Assembly: GCF_011300455.1 (NCBI RefSeq)
Contig: NZ_CP049869.1
Coordinates: 62,001 to 126,000 of the forward strand
Reading direction: 5' to 3'
DNA: 64,000 bases
DNA from: Sphingomonas piscis
Lineage (GTDB): Bacteria > Pseudomonadota > Alphaproteobacteria > Sphingomonadales > Sphingomonadaceae
Shown in pieces: positions 9,544 to 18,098 of this stretch. Under the pieces are notes generated by a model. It saw only the letters and a program-made list of their open reading frames with translations, searched no databases and was not told the DNA's origin. The position numbers and the translations under genes were made by a program. How positions within the stretch are numbered: the stretch's first letter is position 1; the number at the start of each line of letters is the position of its first letter.

Positions 9544-9867
9544 TTAGAAGGGCATCTTGAAGCCTGGCGGCAACGGCAACCCGGCGGACATCTTCTGCAT
9601 CTCGGCGTTGGCAGCCTGGTCGGCCTTGGTCCGCGCGTCGTTCAGCGCTGCGGCGATCAGATCCTCCAGCATCGTCTTCTCGGACGGCTGAAGCAGGCTT
9701 TCGTCGAGATCGACGTTGAGGATACGTCCCTTGGCGGTGGCACGGATCTTCACCAGACCGCCGCCGCTCGCACCCTCAACCTCGACCTTATCGAGGTTGT
9801 CCTGAGCCTTTTGGAGCTCGGCTTGGGCATTTTGAGCCATTTTCATGATTTCATCGAAGTCGGGCAT
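9544..9867 (-). CDS. ybaB: YbaB/EbfC nucleoid-associated protein
   Basis: Small DNA-binding protein of 107 residues of the YbaB/EbfC family, which forms tweezer-like dimers on DNA. The N-terminal helix (MPDFDEIMKMAQNAQAELQK) and the core GLVKIRATAKG...VDLDESLL are typical. The start is the ATG at 9867, with AGGAG about 8 bases upstream; it lies two bases past the dnaX stop. The dnaX-ybaB pairing is conserved across many bacteria and supports translational coupling. Confidence 0.93.
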   Translation of the reverse strand: MPDFDEIMKMAQNAQAELQKAQDNLDKVEVEGASGGGLVKIRATAKGRILNVDLDESLLQPSEKTMLEDLIAAALNDARTKADQAANAEMQKMSAGLPLPPGFKMPF

Positions 9868-9868
9868 G

Positions 9869-11503
9869 TCATGCTGCTCCTGATATGTAAGACTCAAGGC
9901 TGGCGTCGGGGAATGCTTCCAGGACAGCCTTTACATTTGGGTCGGCAAGTACCGAGTCGCGCGCGCGCTCTTCCGCCATTTTCTCTTGATCGAGCAGCGA
10001 GGGTTCGCTCGGTCCATCCGACAGGGAGACCTGCCACTTGGTTGCGGTGGCACCCTGCATCGCCGCGGCTAGGTCGCGGGCAAAGTCGGGTCCCAGCGGC
10101 CGCATCGGCTTCAAAATGAGCTCTGGTGGCGCAAACTGCACCAGTCCGACGTGATCGTGCAGTTGCTGCGCCAGCAGATGTTTGCCCGAGCCTTCAATAG
10201 CGGCGATCAAGGCTTTGAAGTCGTTCGGCAATTTCGATATGGCCGTGCTGACTCCGGGCTGGGCTCTCTCGGCCGGTGAGGCCGTGCCTCCGGCTGCGTC
10301 CGCCGTCAACTTGCGCATCAACGTCGCTGGATCGGGCAAGTCGGCTGCGTGGATCAGCCGTAGAAGCGACATCGTCGCCGCTTCCTGGGGATCGGGCGCG
10401 ACCTGCACGTCCTGGAGGCCCTTGAGCAGCATCTGCCACAGTCGGTGGATCTGTCCCCAACCAAGCCGCTGCGCTAGTTCCTCCGCGGACTGCCGCTGCT
10501 CCGCCGAGGACAAGGCATCGGCCGGCGCGCCCGCCTTGGTCCGAGTCACCGAATGAAGCGATTCCATGAGGCCGCGAAGCAGCCCGGCGGGGTCGATGCC
10601 GAGATCATGCGCTTCGTCGAGTTCAGCAAGCGCCTGAGTGGCGTCGCCCGCGAGCACGAGATCGAGCAGGCGCCGGATCCGCCCGCGATCCGCAAGCCCC
10701 AGCATGTCGCGAACCTGCTCGGCGGTGACATCACCGCCACCGTGCGCGATCGCTTGATCCAGGATCGACAACCCGTCGCGCGCCGATCCTTCCGCGGCCC
10801 GCGCGATCATCGCCACCGCTTCGGGCTCCACCCGTACCTGCTCCAGCCCCGCCACATGGGCGAAATGCTCCGCCAGCTTCTCCGCCGGGATGCGCCGAAG
10901 ATCGAACCGCTGACAGCGCGACAGCACCGTTACCGGTACCTTGTTCACCTCCGTTGTGGCGAACAGGAACTTCACGTGCTCGGGCGGCTCCTCAAGAGTC
11001 TTCAGCAACGCATTGAACGCGTTCTTTGAAAGCATGTGAACTTCGTCGATGATGTAGATCTTGTAACGCGCGCTCACCGAAGCATAGCGGACCGCCTCGA
11101 TGATCTCGCGGACGTCGTCCACGCCGGTGTGCGAAGCGGCGTCCATCTCGATCACGTCGATGTGCCGCCCTTCGGCGATTGCGCGGCAAGGCTCGCACAT
11201 GTTGCAGGGGTCAATGGTTGGGCCGCCTGTGCCGTCAGGCCCTATGCAGTTCAGCGCCTTGGCAATCAGCCGCGCCGTCGACGTCTTTCCGACCCCGCGA
11301 ACGCCCGTCAGCAGAAAGGCATGAGCAATGCGGCCGCGCGCAATCGCATTGCCAAGCGTCTTCACCATCGCATCCTGACCGATCAGCTCGGAAAAGGTCT
11401 GCGGGCGATATTTGCGGGCGAGCACCCGGTATGCCGCGCTGCCTGCCGGCGGCGGCGGCTCCGGCAAGTCGAGGCCGAGGGCTGGCGATTCGAAGTCGTC
11501 CAT
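9869..11503 (-). CDS. dnaX: DNA polymerase III subunit gamma/tau
   Basis: Clamp-loader ATPase of the replicative polymerase, 544 residues. The AAA+ domain shows Walker A GVRGVGKTS, a zinc module with CNMCEPC, Walker B YIIDEVHML, and the sensor segment LFATTEVNKVPVTVLSRCQRFDLRR. A Pro/Ala-rich linker and a C-terminal tau region follow. The start is the ATG at 11503 (MDDFESPAL); the frame is open upstream, but that sequence runs toward the SRP RNA and is not DnaX-like. No A-rich slippery heptamer was seen, so a frameshifted gamma form as in E. coli is not supported. Confidence 0.95.
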   Translation of the reverse strand: MDDFESPALGLDLPEPPPPAGSAAYRVLARKYRPQTFSELIGQDAMVKTLGNAIARGRIAHAFLLTGVRGVGKTSTARLIAKALNCIGPDGTGGPTIDPCNMCEPCRAIAEGRHIDVIEMDAASHTGVDDVREIIEAVRYASVSARYKIYIIDEVHMLSKNAFNALLKTLEEPPEHVKFLFATTEVNKVPVTVLSRCQRFDLRRIPAEKLAEHFAHVAGLEQVRVEPEAVAMIARAAEGSARDGLSILDQAIAHGGGDVTAEQVRDMLGLADRGRIRRLLDLVLAGDATQALAELDEAHDLGIDPAGLLRGLMESLHSVTRTKAGAPADALSSAEQRQSAEELAQRLGWGQIHRLWQMLLKGLQDVQVAPDPQEAATMSLLRLIHAADLPDPATLMRKLTADAAGGTASPAERAQPGVSTAISKLPNDFKALIAAIEGSGKHLLAQQLHDHVGLVQFAPPELILKPMRPLGPDFARDLAAAMQGATATKWQVSLSDGPSEPSLLDQEKMAEERARDSVLADPNVKAVLEAFPDASLESYISGAA

Positions 11504-11624
11504 GGATCGGGTCTTAAGCGGTGGCCTGCGCGAAGGGAATTCGCGTCGTCGGTCCTGCTGGCGTTGTGGGATGCAGCCCGGCATGCGCGGGCTCTTCCGG
11601 CTGCTGCGCTGCACTGGACAGCTT

Positions 11625-11722
11625 ATGCGGTGGAAGCCGACGACCCGGTGCGAAATCGTTGTGGCTGCTTCCTTCCGGACCTGACCAGGTTGGCGACAGC
11701 CCCGTCCGCCGACTTCCGAGCG
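11625..11722 (-). ncRNA. ffs: 4.5S signal recognition particle RNA (small bacterial type)
   Basis: RNA component of the signal recognition particle, which with Ffh targets membrane proteins. Read on the minus strand, the near-invariant domain IV core is present: CAGGTCAGGTCCGGAAGGAA then GCAGCC, with the GGAA tetraloop at 11672-11675. It lies between the ferredoxin gene and dnaX, a common place for ffs in alphaproteobacteria. The core is certain; the two ends are estimates set about equally on each side of the tetraloop, and the outer helix is only partly clear by eye. Confidence 0.88.
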
Positions 11723-11755
11723 GGCATATGGTCGAAGAGCGGCCCCGCCGCAAGG

Positions 11756-12091
11756 TCAGCCGCGCTGCCAGTTGCGTGCACCCGGCGGGATTCGAACGCT
11801 TAATGTCCTGAGATCCTCTTCCAACAGGATCTGGCACGCGAGCCGCGACGTGCGGGTCGCATGGGCGGCAATGTCGAGCAGGTCCTCCTCCTCCTCGCTC
11901 GCCGGCGGCAATCGCGCGAAATCCGCCGGATCGACAATCACATGGCAAGTCGAACAAGCCATCACGCCCTCGCACGAGCCTTCCAGCGGCAATTTTTCCT
12001 TCCAGGCGACGTCGAGCAGCCGCTGGCCGGCAGGCGCGTCAACTTCTCGGTCGAGGGTGCCGTCGGAATGGTGAAAGCGGATCAGGGTCAC
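11756..12091 (-). CDS. [2Fe-2S] ferredoxin, adrenodoxin/ISC type
   Basis: Ferredoxin of 111 residues with the cluster ligands Cys40, Cys46, Cys49 and Cys86, in the C-X5-C-X2-C...C spacing of the Fdx/adrenodoxin group. The stretch EEEEDLLD is the acidic partner-binding helix of that group. Its ATG overlaps the stop of the upstream cysteine desulfurase (ATGA). It is therefore co-translated with two desulfurases, and electron supply for Fe-S cluster or sulfur-transfer chemistry is a fair inference. Confidence 0.9.
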   Translation of the reverse strand: MTLIRFHHSDGTLDREVDAPAGQRLLDVAWKEKLPLEGSCEGVMACSTCHVIVDPADFARLPPASEEEEDLLDIAAHATRTSRLACQILLEEDLRTLSVRIPPGARNWQRG

Positions 12092-13206
12092 GCGGCGAGG
12101 TTGTGCTGAGCCCTTGCCGCGGCGTCAATGCGCCGACAGGCGTCGACAAGGTCCGATTCGCTCGTATAGCGCCCGAAACCAAGCCGGATGGAGCTCCGCG
12201 CCTGACGATCGCTGAGCCCAAGCGCGCGTAGGACATGGCTCGGCCGCCCTGAGCCGCTTGCGCAGGCCGAGCCAAGTGAGAACGCGATGTCCCGCAGGTC
12301 GCCCATCAGGCGGGCAGCGTCCAAGCCCTCGCGCCGAAGGTTGAGATTGCCGCGATACCGCCGGTCAGTGCTTCCATTCACCATCCAATCCGGTCCCAGA
12401 GCATCCAGCGCCGCATCCCAAAGCTGCGAAACATGCGCCGCGTCGGCGTCTCGACGCTCTGACGCCAGCTTGGCCGCGGCGCCGAAGCCGACGCAAAGAG
12501 CAGGCGACAAGGTGCCGGAGCGTAGCCCCCGCTCCTGCCCACCTCCGTGCAGCAACGGCTCGGGAGCGACGCCGTCGCGCATCCACAGAGCGCCGACGCC
12601 CTTCGGCCCGTGAATTTTGTGCGCGGACACAGCGACGAGGTCCGGACCTTGGGGGATGTCGATGCGGCCGAGGCCCTGCACTGCATCGCACAGCATCAGC
12701 GCCCCAACGGCGTGCGCTTCCTTGGCGATGTCCGCGATGGGCTGGACGACGCCAATCTCATTGTTGACCAGCATGACGGCCACCAGCAGCACGCTGCCGT
12801 CCAGGGACCCCCGCAGCAGCTCCAGGTCGACGATGCCTGACGGCTGAACGCCGAGACGAGTGACCGCGACGCCCCTGCCCTCCAGCCATTCGCAAGTGTC
12901 GAGCACCGCCGCATGTTCGGTCGCAATGGTGACGATGCGATTGCGGCCAGGCGCCGGTTTCTCCGTGCTGCCCTTCAAGGCCCAATTCAACGCTTCCGTG
13001 GCGCCGCTGGTGAAGGCGACCGATCCCCCACCCAAGCCGATCGCGCGCTCAATCTGTCCGCGTGCGACCTCGATGGCGGCGTCGGCCTCCCGGCCCCAGC
13101 GTGAGGGAGAATGCGGATTGGCGAACCTGTCCTCGATCCAGGGGCGCATCGCGTCGGCCACCTCCGGCGCGACCGGGGTGGTCGCCTGATAGTCGAGGTA
13201 GATCAT
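12088..13206 (-). CDS. Cysteine desulfurase, second of two tandem copies
   Basis: PLP enzyme of the NifS/IscS class that takes sulfur from cysteine, 372 residues. Visible features are the N terminus MIYLDYQATTPVAPEV, the histidine motif ATEHAAVLDTC, the Schiff-base lysine in VSAHKIHGPKG, and the active Cys in GSACASGSGRPSHVL. The start at 13206 overlaps the stop of the first desulfurase (ATGA). Which of the pair feeds Fe-S clusters and which feeds other thio-compounds cannot be told from sequence. Confidence 0.92.
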   Translation of the reverse strand: MIYLDYQATTPVAPEVADAMRPWIEDRFANPHSPSRWGREADAAIEVARGQIERAIGLGGGSVAFTSGATEALNWALKGSTEKPAPGRNRIVTIATEHAAVLDTCEWLEGRGVAVTRLGVQPSGIVDLELLRGSLDGSVLLVAVMLVNNEIGVVQPIADIAKEAHAVGALMLCDAVQGLGRIDIPQGPDLVAVSAHKIHGPKGVGALWMRDGVAPEPLLHGGGQERGLRSGTLSPALCVGFGAAAKLASERRDADAAHVSQLWDAALDALGPDWMVNGSTDRRYRGNLNLRREGLDAARLMGDLRDIAFSLGSACASGSGRPSHVLRALGLSDRQARSSIRLGFGRYTSESDLVDACRRIDAAARAQHNLAA

Positions 13207-14303
13207 GCGGCGCTCCGCTGGGCTCTGGCAAAGATCCGACGCCACTCCGCCACGAAGGCAGCCACGTCGTCATCCGTTGTGTCCGCGCCGAAGCTGACCC
13301 GGATCGCACTGCCGACGACCTCCTCCGGTAGCTCCATCGCCTGCAGTACCCGGCTTGGCTTCATGCTTCCCGAGGAGCAGGCGCTCCCGGCGGAGACCGA
13401 GAAACCGGCGAGGTCGAACTGCACCAACTGACTTGCACTCGTGACACCCGGCATGGCGTAACAGCCGATGGTGGCGAGTCGAGGTGCGGCATTGCCGATG
13501 ACGGTGCCGCCCGCACCTTCGATCTCCTTCTCCAGCGCCTGCCGTAACTGGCTCAACCGAGCCATGTCATATGCCCCCGCGCTCAGCGCCGCCGCGAAGC
13601 CGGCCGCCGCTGGAAGATTTTCCGTACCCCGCCGGTACCCTTTCTCCTGGCCGCCGACGGCGTGGAGGCGGGCGAGGTCCCGAACGAGCAGGGCACCCAC
13701 GCCTGGCGGGCCGCCGAGCTTGTGTGCGGAAACGGAGATGAAGTTTGCGTCCGGAAGCGGCAGCTTACCAGCCGACTGGGCGCAGTCGGCAAGAAGAAGC
13801 GATCCTGCGGCCCGGATCTCGGCGGCAATCTGGTCGATCGGCTGGATCACACCCGTTTCATTGTTCACCTGCTGGATCGCGACGAGCGAGGGCGTGCCGG
13901 CAATCATCTCGGCCAACGCGCCACGATCGATCAATCCCGCCTCACCGACCGGGACGACCTTCGCCCGACCGAAGGCCGCGCGGACCGCATCGTGCTCCGT
14001 GGCGCCGATTGCCCGTCCCGGCACCTTTGCCTGCCTCGCGGCGATGAGGATTGCCTCGCTGGCGCCGGAGGTCAGGACGACGTCATGCCGCCATTCAAGC
14101 GCATCGGCGATGGTTCTGCGTGCTTTCTCCAGCGCCGCGCGGGCGGCTCGCCCGTCTGTGTGGGGCGAACTGGGGTTCGACCAACGCTCGAGCGCCTGGA
14201 ACACGGCAGCACGCGCGTCCGGCAGCACTGGCGTAGTCGCCGCATGATCGAGATAGACGCGCTTTGGGCCGTTCAATTGTGCCGCTTTCCTGCCGATTGC
14301 CAC
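13203..14303 (-). CDS. Cysteine desulfurase, first of two tandem copies
   Basis: Second NifS-like PLP enzyme, about 366 residues. It shows VYLDHAATTPVLPDAR, the lysine in SVSAHKLGGPPG, and the active Cys in SAGSACSSGSMKPS. The histidine motif is GATEHDAVR. Identity with the adjacent copy is limited, so this is an old duplication. The start is uncertain: a GTG at 14303 with GCAGG nine bases upstream is chosen; an ATG at 14384 would overlap the divergent hydrolase start region, and a TTG lies a little downstream of the GTG. Confidence 0.85.
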   Translation of the reverse strand: MAIGRKAAQLNGPKRVYLDHAATTPVLPDARAAVFQALERWSNPSSPHTDGRAARAALEKARRTIADALEWRHDVVLTSGASEAILIAARQAKVPGRAIGATEHDAVRAAFGRAKVVPVGEAGLIDRGALAEMIAGTPSLVAIQQVNNETGVIQPIDQIAAEIRAAGSLLLADCAQSAGKLPLPDANFISVSAHKLGGPPGVGALLVRDLARLHAVGGQEKGYRRGTENLPAAAGFAAALSAGAYDMARLSQLRQALEKEIEGAGGTVIGNAAPRLATIGCYAMPGVTSASQLVQFDLAGFSVSAGSACSSGSMKPSRVLQAMELPEEVVGSAIRVSFGADTTDDDVAAFVAEWRRIFARAQRSAA

Positions 14304-14386
14304 TTTGAGCACCCTGCCTATATAGGAGCCGCCGCCGCGGCGCACCGCCCGGCAATCCTTATTCCTTGCGCGAGAGCCGCACATTC

Positions 14387-15043
14387 ATGCCCGAAGTCAT
14401 ATTTCCTGGTCCCGAAGGCCGCCTCGAAGGCCGTTTCCACCCGGGCACCCGTCCCCGCGCACCTGTTGCGATGATCCTCCACTCGCACCCGCAGGCCGGC
14501 GGCACGATGAACAACAAGATCGTGCAGTTGCTCTACAAAACCTTCGTCAACCGCGGCTTCGCGACCTTGCGCTTCAATTTTCGCGGGGTCGGCAAGAGCC
14601 AGGGGACGTTTGACAACGGCATCGGCGAATTGTCCGACGCGGCGTCTGCCCTCGACTGGGTGCAGCAAATCCACCCTGAAGCCGAGACGACCTGGATCGC
14701 GGGCGTCAGCTTCGGCGCGTGGATCGGCATGCAGCTCCTGATGCGCCGGCCGGAGATCCGCGGCTTCATCTCGATTGCGCCGCCTGCCAACATGTACGAC
14801 TTCAGCTTCCTTGCCCCCTGCCCCTCGTCGGGCATCATCATCCAGGGCGAGGCCGACGAGGTGGTGACCCCGGGTGCCGTTCAGAAGCTCGTCGACAAGC
14901 TGCGTACCCAAAGGCACATCACGATCGCTCATGACACGATCCCTGGCGCCAACCATTTCTTCGCCAACGAGCTCGACCTGCTGATGAACAGCGTCGACAA
15001 CTATCTCGACTACCGGCTCAGCCCTGGCTGCCCGATCCGCTAG
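14387..15043 (+). CDS. Alpha/beta hydrolase
   Basis: Serine hydrolase fold of 218 residues. It has LHSHPQAGGTMNNK after strand 3, the nucleophile elbow GVSFGAW (Ser in G-x-S-x-G), a late Asp in GEADEVVTP and the catalytic His in GANHFF. This group (dienelactone-hydrolase-like, often annotated as CocE/NonD or YfhR-like) has no assigned substrate. The start is the ATG at 14387, the family N terminus MPEVIFPGPEG. It diverges from the desulfurase operon, and its last four bases overlap the convergent small membrane protein gene. Confidence 0.87.
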   Translation: MPEVIFPGPEGRLEGRFHPGTRPRAPVAMILHSHPQAGGTMNNKIVQLLYKTFVNRGFATLRFNFRGVGKSQGTFDNGIGELSDAASALDWVQQIHPEAETTWIAGVSFGAWIGMQLLMRRPEIRGFISIAPPANMYDFSFLAPCPSSGIIIQGEADEVVTPGAVQKLVDKLRTQRHITIAHDTIPGANHFFANELDLLMNSVDNYLDYRLSPGCPIR

Positions 15044-15225
15044 ATCGTCCAGACCAGAACATTGCCGATAAGCACAAGGCCGGCGAGGACCATCAGCGCT
15101 CCTCGCCGGCCTTCTGTTTTCCGCAACGCCAGGCGAACGCCGCCGACGATGAGCAGGATTGCGGCAATCATCGCCAAAGAAAGCGCCAGCGCAGCTATTC
15201 CCGAGAAATTCGCCGTTTCTTTCAC
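15040..15225 (-). CDS. Small two-helix membrane protein
   Basis: Protein of 61 residues with two hydrophobic segments (about 8-30 and 43-60) joined by a short basic loop (RKTEGRRG). No family was recognised. It is kept because the frame fills the space between two oppositely oriented genes and the helix-loop-helix pattern with an inner positive loop is protein-like. No good ribosome site was seen. Confidence 0.5.
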   Translation of the reverse strand: MKETANFSGIAALALSLAMIAAILLIVGGVRLALRKTEGRRGALMVLAGLVLIGNVLVWTI

Positions 15226-15251
15226 AACTGTTTAACCCTCATTGCTCCACT

Positions 15252-15512
15252 ATGGAGCTTATGATCAGCAGCGACCAGCAGGCACGACTCGAAGAGGCGT
15301 TCGAAAAGATCGAGGAAACGATCTTGCCGTGCATTGCCATGATGCTCGAAACCCTGCTCGAGGCTTCGGACTGCGTGCCCGAAAATGAGCGCAGGTTCCT
15401 TGCTGCAGAGCTCAAGACGCTGGCCGCTCAGCTTGAAGAATTGACCCGGGCGGTGGAGACCTCCAGCCCGCTTCACCTTGACCCAGGTACTTACCGCACC
15501 GCAGCTGCATAA
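15252..15512 (+). CDS. Small helical protein of unknown function
   Basis: Protein of 86 residues, predicted to be almost wholly alpha-helical and acidic (ARLEEAFEKIEETILP, then FLAAELKTLAAQLEEL). No signal peptide or metal site is seen. ATG codons at 15252 and 15261 are both possible starts. I do not recognise the family. Codon use is like its neighbours. Confidence 0.5.
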   Translation: MELMISSDQQARLEEAFEKIEETILPCIAMMLETLLEASDCVPENERRFLAAELKTLAAQLEELTRAVETSSPLHLDPGTYRTAAA

Positions 15513-15579
15513 CGGATCGTTGCAATCGCCGGGTGAAGCGGCAAAACCCTGCTCCTCTGATCGCGATTAAGGAGCCGGC

Positions 15580-16539
15580 GTGCCACTCAGCCCTTTGCAA
15601 GAGGTTCGGCCGCTTCTCCGCTGCCCGGCTTGCCAATCCTCTTTGCAGGATGCGGAGGGCGCGGCGCAACTCCGCTGCTCCAACCCGACGTGCACCTTGG
15701 GGCAAGAACCCTTCCCCGTTGAACACGGCTTTCCCGTTCTGGTGGATTTCGGTTGCTCCGTGCTTCAACCATCGGACCTCGGCAGGGCAACGGGCGTGTT
15801 GCAACGGAAGCCTCAGGGTTGGGCCAAGCGCTTCATCAGCGGACTTCTCCATCCCGCCAACAACCGGGCAGCAGGCAATGCCGACCGACTGATATCGGAG
15901 CTTAGTCAAACTTCGGATGCACCGCTGATCCTCATCATTGGCGGAGGGGCGGTCGGCGATGGGGCGGGTGCGCTTTACCGTACGCCCAACCTGCGCGTTG
16001 TCGGGTTCGACATCTACGCTTCCGAGAACATCCAGTTAATCGCCGACGCTCATCAATTGCCCTTTGCTGACGAAGTCTTCGATGCGGTGTGGATCCAGGC
16101 CGTACTGGAACATGTGCTCGATCCGCAGCGCGTCGTGGATGAGCTGACCCGTGTGCTGAAGGCCGATGGCCTGGTCTACGCGGAGACGCCCTTTCTTCAG
16201 AGCGTGCATGAAGGCGCCTACGATTTTACCCGTTTTACCGACAGCGGACATCGGTGGCTATTCCGGCGCTTCGACCTGATCGATTCCGGTGCGGTGCTTG
16301 GACCCTTCGCTGCCCTTGTCTGGTCCATCAATCAGGCTGCGACGGCGCTGTTTCGTTCACGTGCTGCCGGACTGCTGGCACAGCTATCGGTCTTCTGGCT
16401 CAAATATCTGGACCGGCTCGTGCCCGACTCGTCCGCCCGCGATGCGGCGTCGGCGATTTTCTTCCTTGGACGGAAGACCATGGCTACGCTCTCGCCGAAG
16501 GACGCCATCGCTTACTTCCGAGGCGTGCAGCGCCGCTGA
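15580..16539 (+). CDS. SAM-dependent methyltransferase with N-terminal zinc ribbon
   Basis: Class I methyltransferase of 319 residues. The N-terminal 50 residues hold a Trm112-like ribbon (CPACQSSL...CSNPTC). The Rossmann part has a glycine-rich motif I (LIIGGGAVGDGAG), an acidic end of strand 2 (GFDIYASE), and motif FDAVWIQAVLEHVLDP typical of methyltransferase family 11. The substrate is unknown. The start is a GTG at 15580, well supported by AAGGAG five bases upstream. Confidence 0.85.
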   Translation: MPLSPLQEVRPLLRCPACQSSLQDAEGAAQLRCSNPTCTLGQEPFPVEHGFPVLVDFGCSVLQPSDLGRATGVLQRKPQGWAKRFISGLLHPANNRAAGNADRLISELSQTSDAPLILIIGGGAVGDGAGALYRTPNLRVVGFDIYASENIQLIADAHQLPFADEVFDAVWIQAVLEHVLDPQRVVDELTRVLKADGLVYAETPFLQSVHEGAYDFTRFTDSGHRWLFRRFDLIDSGAVLGPFAALVWSINQAATALFRSRAAGLLAQLSVFWLKYLDRLVPDSSARDAASAIFFLGRKTMATLSPKDAIAYFRGVQRR

Positions 16540-16637
16540 TTGCCTCTGTTAAGTCCTTGGACGACAATGGCTTTCGCCGGATCGTGACCGTTTAGCGACA
16601 AACCGCATTTCAGCGCCAATTAGAGCGCCAAAATTCC

Positions 16638-16666
16638 TTTACTTGGCCGGACCCCCTTCATATATC
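16638..16666 (+). promoter_or_regulatory. Putative sigma-70 promoter for the ornithine decarboxylase leader
   Basis: TTTACT and TATATC are separated by 17 bases. This predicts a start of transcription near 16673, just at the 5' edge of the structured leader. Each hexamer matches four of six consensus bases. The fit to the start of the leader structure is the main support. Confidence 0.5.
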
Positions 16667-16672
16667 GCGCTT

Positions 16673-16749
16673 CCGCTGCCCCATGGGACTTCCAACCGCA
16701 AGGCAGCTTTCGTCAACGTTTGCCGTAAGGCATTTGGAGGTCCCTTGAA
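16673..16749 (+). promoter_or_regulatory. speF-type leader RNA that can sequester the ribosome binding site
   Basis: Structured 5' leader of the ornithine decarboxylase gene. Bases 16685-16695 (GGGACTTCCAA) pair over 11 bp, with one G-U, with 16734-16744 (TTGGAGGTCCC), which contains the Shine-Dalgarno GGAGG at 16736-16740. In addition 16675-16680 (GCTGCC) pairs with 16702-16707 (GGCAGC). The two helices interlock as an H-type pseudoknot. A conserved alphaproteobacterial leader called the speF motif is known upstream of such genes; this is very likely a member. That polyamine or ornithine level controls it is inference. Confidence 0.8.
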
Positions 16750-17982
16750 TTGCACCAGCATCATCGCGCGCTGGGGCTAGCTGTAGCCCCTCTCGGCACC
16801 CGGTCCGGTGCCGACATCGCCAGGTTGCGTCCGGCTCAGCCGGTGACGCTCCTTCGACCGCACGCTGCACGGCGCGCGGCCCGCTTCTTTGTGGAGAAGT
16901 TTCCGGGCCGGTCGCTGTATGCGGTCAAGGCGAATCCGTCTCCGGATCTTCTGCAGATCCTGTGGGACGCCGGCGTCACGCATTACGATGTCGCATCGAT
17001 CGGCGAAGTGCGCCTGGTTTCGACTACGCTTCCCGAAGCGACACTCTGCTTCATGCACCCGGTGAAGGCCGAGGAAGCGATTGCCGAGGCTTACTTCGAC
17101 CATGGCGTTCGCACCTTCAGCCTGGATACGCTCGAAGAGCTGGAGAAGATCGTCGGTGCGACGTCTACGGACGGTGTTGCAGCGACCGATCTTAACCTGC
17201 TGGTGCGCATCCGTGTCAGCTCGGATCATGCCAAGCTCAGCCTTGCCTCCAAGTTCGGCGCTCAACCCGACGAAGTGAAAGCTCTTCTCTTCGCCGCTCG
17301 TCAGGCGGCCGACGGGCTCGGCATCTGCTTCCATGTGGGCAGCCAGGCGATGACTCCGGCCGCTTACTCCGAAGCCATGTCGCGCGTTCGCGATGCGATC
17401 ATCGAAGCGGCGGTCACCGTCGACATCGTCGATGTGGGTGGCGGTTTTCCCTCTGCCTACCCGGGCATGGAGCCGCCGGCGCTGGAGAATTATTTCTCCG
17501 TCATCCACGCCGCGTTCGAAGCGCTGCCGATCAGCTACTCGGCCGAACTTTGGTGCGAACCGGGCCGTGCGCTCTGTGCCGAATATGCGAGCCTGATCGT
17601 TCGCGTCGAAAAGCGTCGCGGCGACGAGCTGTACATCAACGACGGTGCCTACGGCGCCTTGTTCGATGCGGCGCACATCGGTTGGCGCTATCCGGTCCAG
17701 CTGCTTCGCGAGCCGGAATCGAACACCCGTCCGGCAGAGTTCAGCTTCTATGGCCCGACCTGCGACGATCTCGACCATATGGCTGGGCCGTTCGAGCTTC
17801 CCGCCGATGTCCGCGCCGGCGACTATATCGAGGTTGGGATGCTTGGCGCCTATGGCTGCGCGATGCGCACCGGCTTTAACGGCTTCGGGGTGGTAAACTC
17901 CGAAATCGTTGATGATGAGCCGATGGCATCGCTTTATGCCGAGGTCGAGGCTCCTGCCCGGTCCAACGTGGTGAAGCTCTAA
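16750..17982 (+). CDS. Ornithine/lysine decarboxylase, alanine-racemase fold
   Basis: PLP-dependent decarboxylase of fold type III, 410 residues, making putrescine from ornithine. The PLP lysine is in LYAVKANPSPDLL, the phosphate-binding glycines in VDVGGGFPSAYPG, the EPGRALCAE motif follows, and the substrate-binding stretch is FYGPTCDDLDH. The start is taken as TTG at 16750: GGAGG lies nine bases upstream and there is no better ATG or GTG nearby. The gene is preceded by a speF-type leader and followed by a deoxyhypusine-synthase-like gene, together forming a polyamine module. Confidence 0.93.
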   Translation: MHQHHRALGLAVAPLGTRSGADIARLRPAQPVTLLRPHAARRAARFFVEKFPGRSLYAVKANPSPDLLQILWDAGVTHYDVASIGEVRLVSTTLPEATLCFMHPVKAEEAIAEAYFDHGVRTFSLDTLEELEKIVGATSTDGVAATDLNLLVRIRVSSDHAKLSLASKFGAQPDEVKALLFAARQAADGLGICFHVGSQAMTPAAYSEAMSRVRDAIIEAAVTVDIVDVGGGFPSAYPGMEPPALENYFSVIHAAFEALPISYSAELWCEPGRALCAEYASLIVRVEKRRGDELYINDGAYGALFDAAHIGWRYPVQLLREPESNTRPAEFSFYGPTCDDLDHMAGPFELPADVRAGDYIEVGMLGAYGCAMRTGFNGFGVVNSEIVDDEPMASLYAEVEAPARSNVVKL

Positions 17983-17990
17983 AGTTTCGT

Positions 17991-18012
17991 ATCTCCCGCT
18001 TCGGCGGGAGAT
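17991..18012. repeat. Palindromic hairpin with TTCG loop
   Basis: A perfect 9-bp inverted repeat, ATCTCCCGC TTCG GCGGGAGAT, starts 8 bases after the decarboxylase stop. It could act as a transcription end or an RNA-stabilising hairpin. No T-run follows, and it resembles the core of the CTCCCGC palindromes found at 54039, 54126 and 59745. Confidence 0.7.
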
Positions 18013-18098
18013 GACGATGGGGTGAGGCTGTCCCCCGAAAGCAACGACTTGCCATATCCTGCTGTCGTGCCCTCGGCGCGGCGACTATGGAGCATGAC

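Noticed and set aside
9869..11503. Programmed frameshift in dnaX as in E. coli
   Set aside because: No A-rich slippery heptamer was seen in the gene.
11780..11800. GGATTCGAAC, looking like a tRNA T-loop
   Set aside because: It falls in the coding end of the ferredoxin gene and no cloverleaf can be drawn around it.
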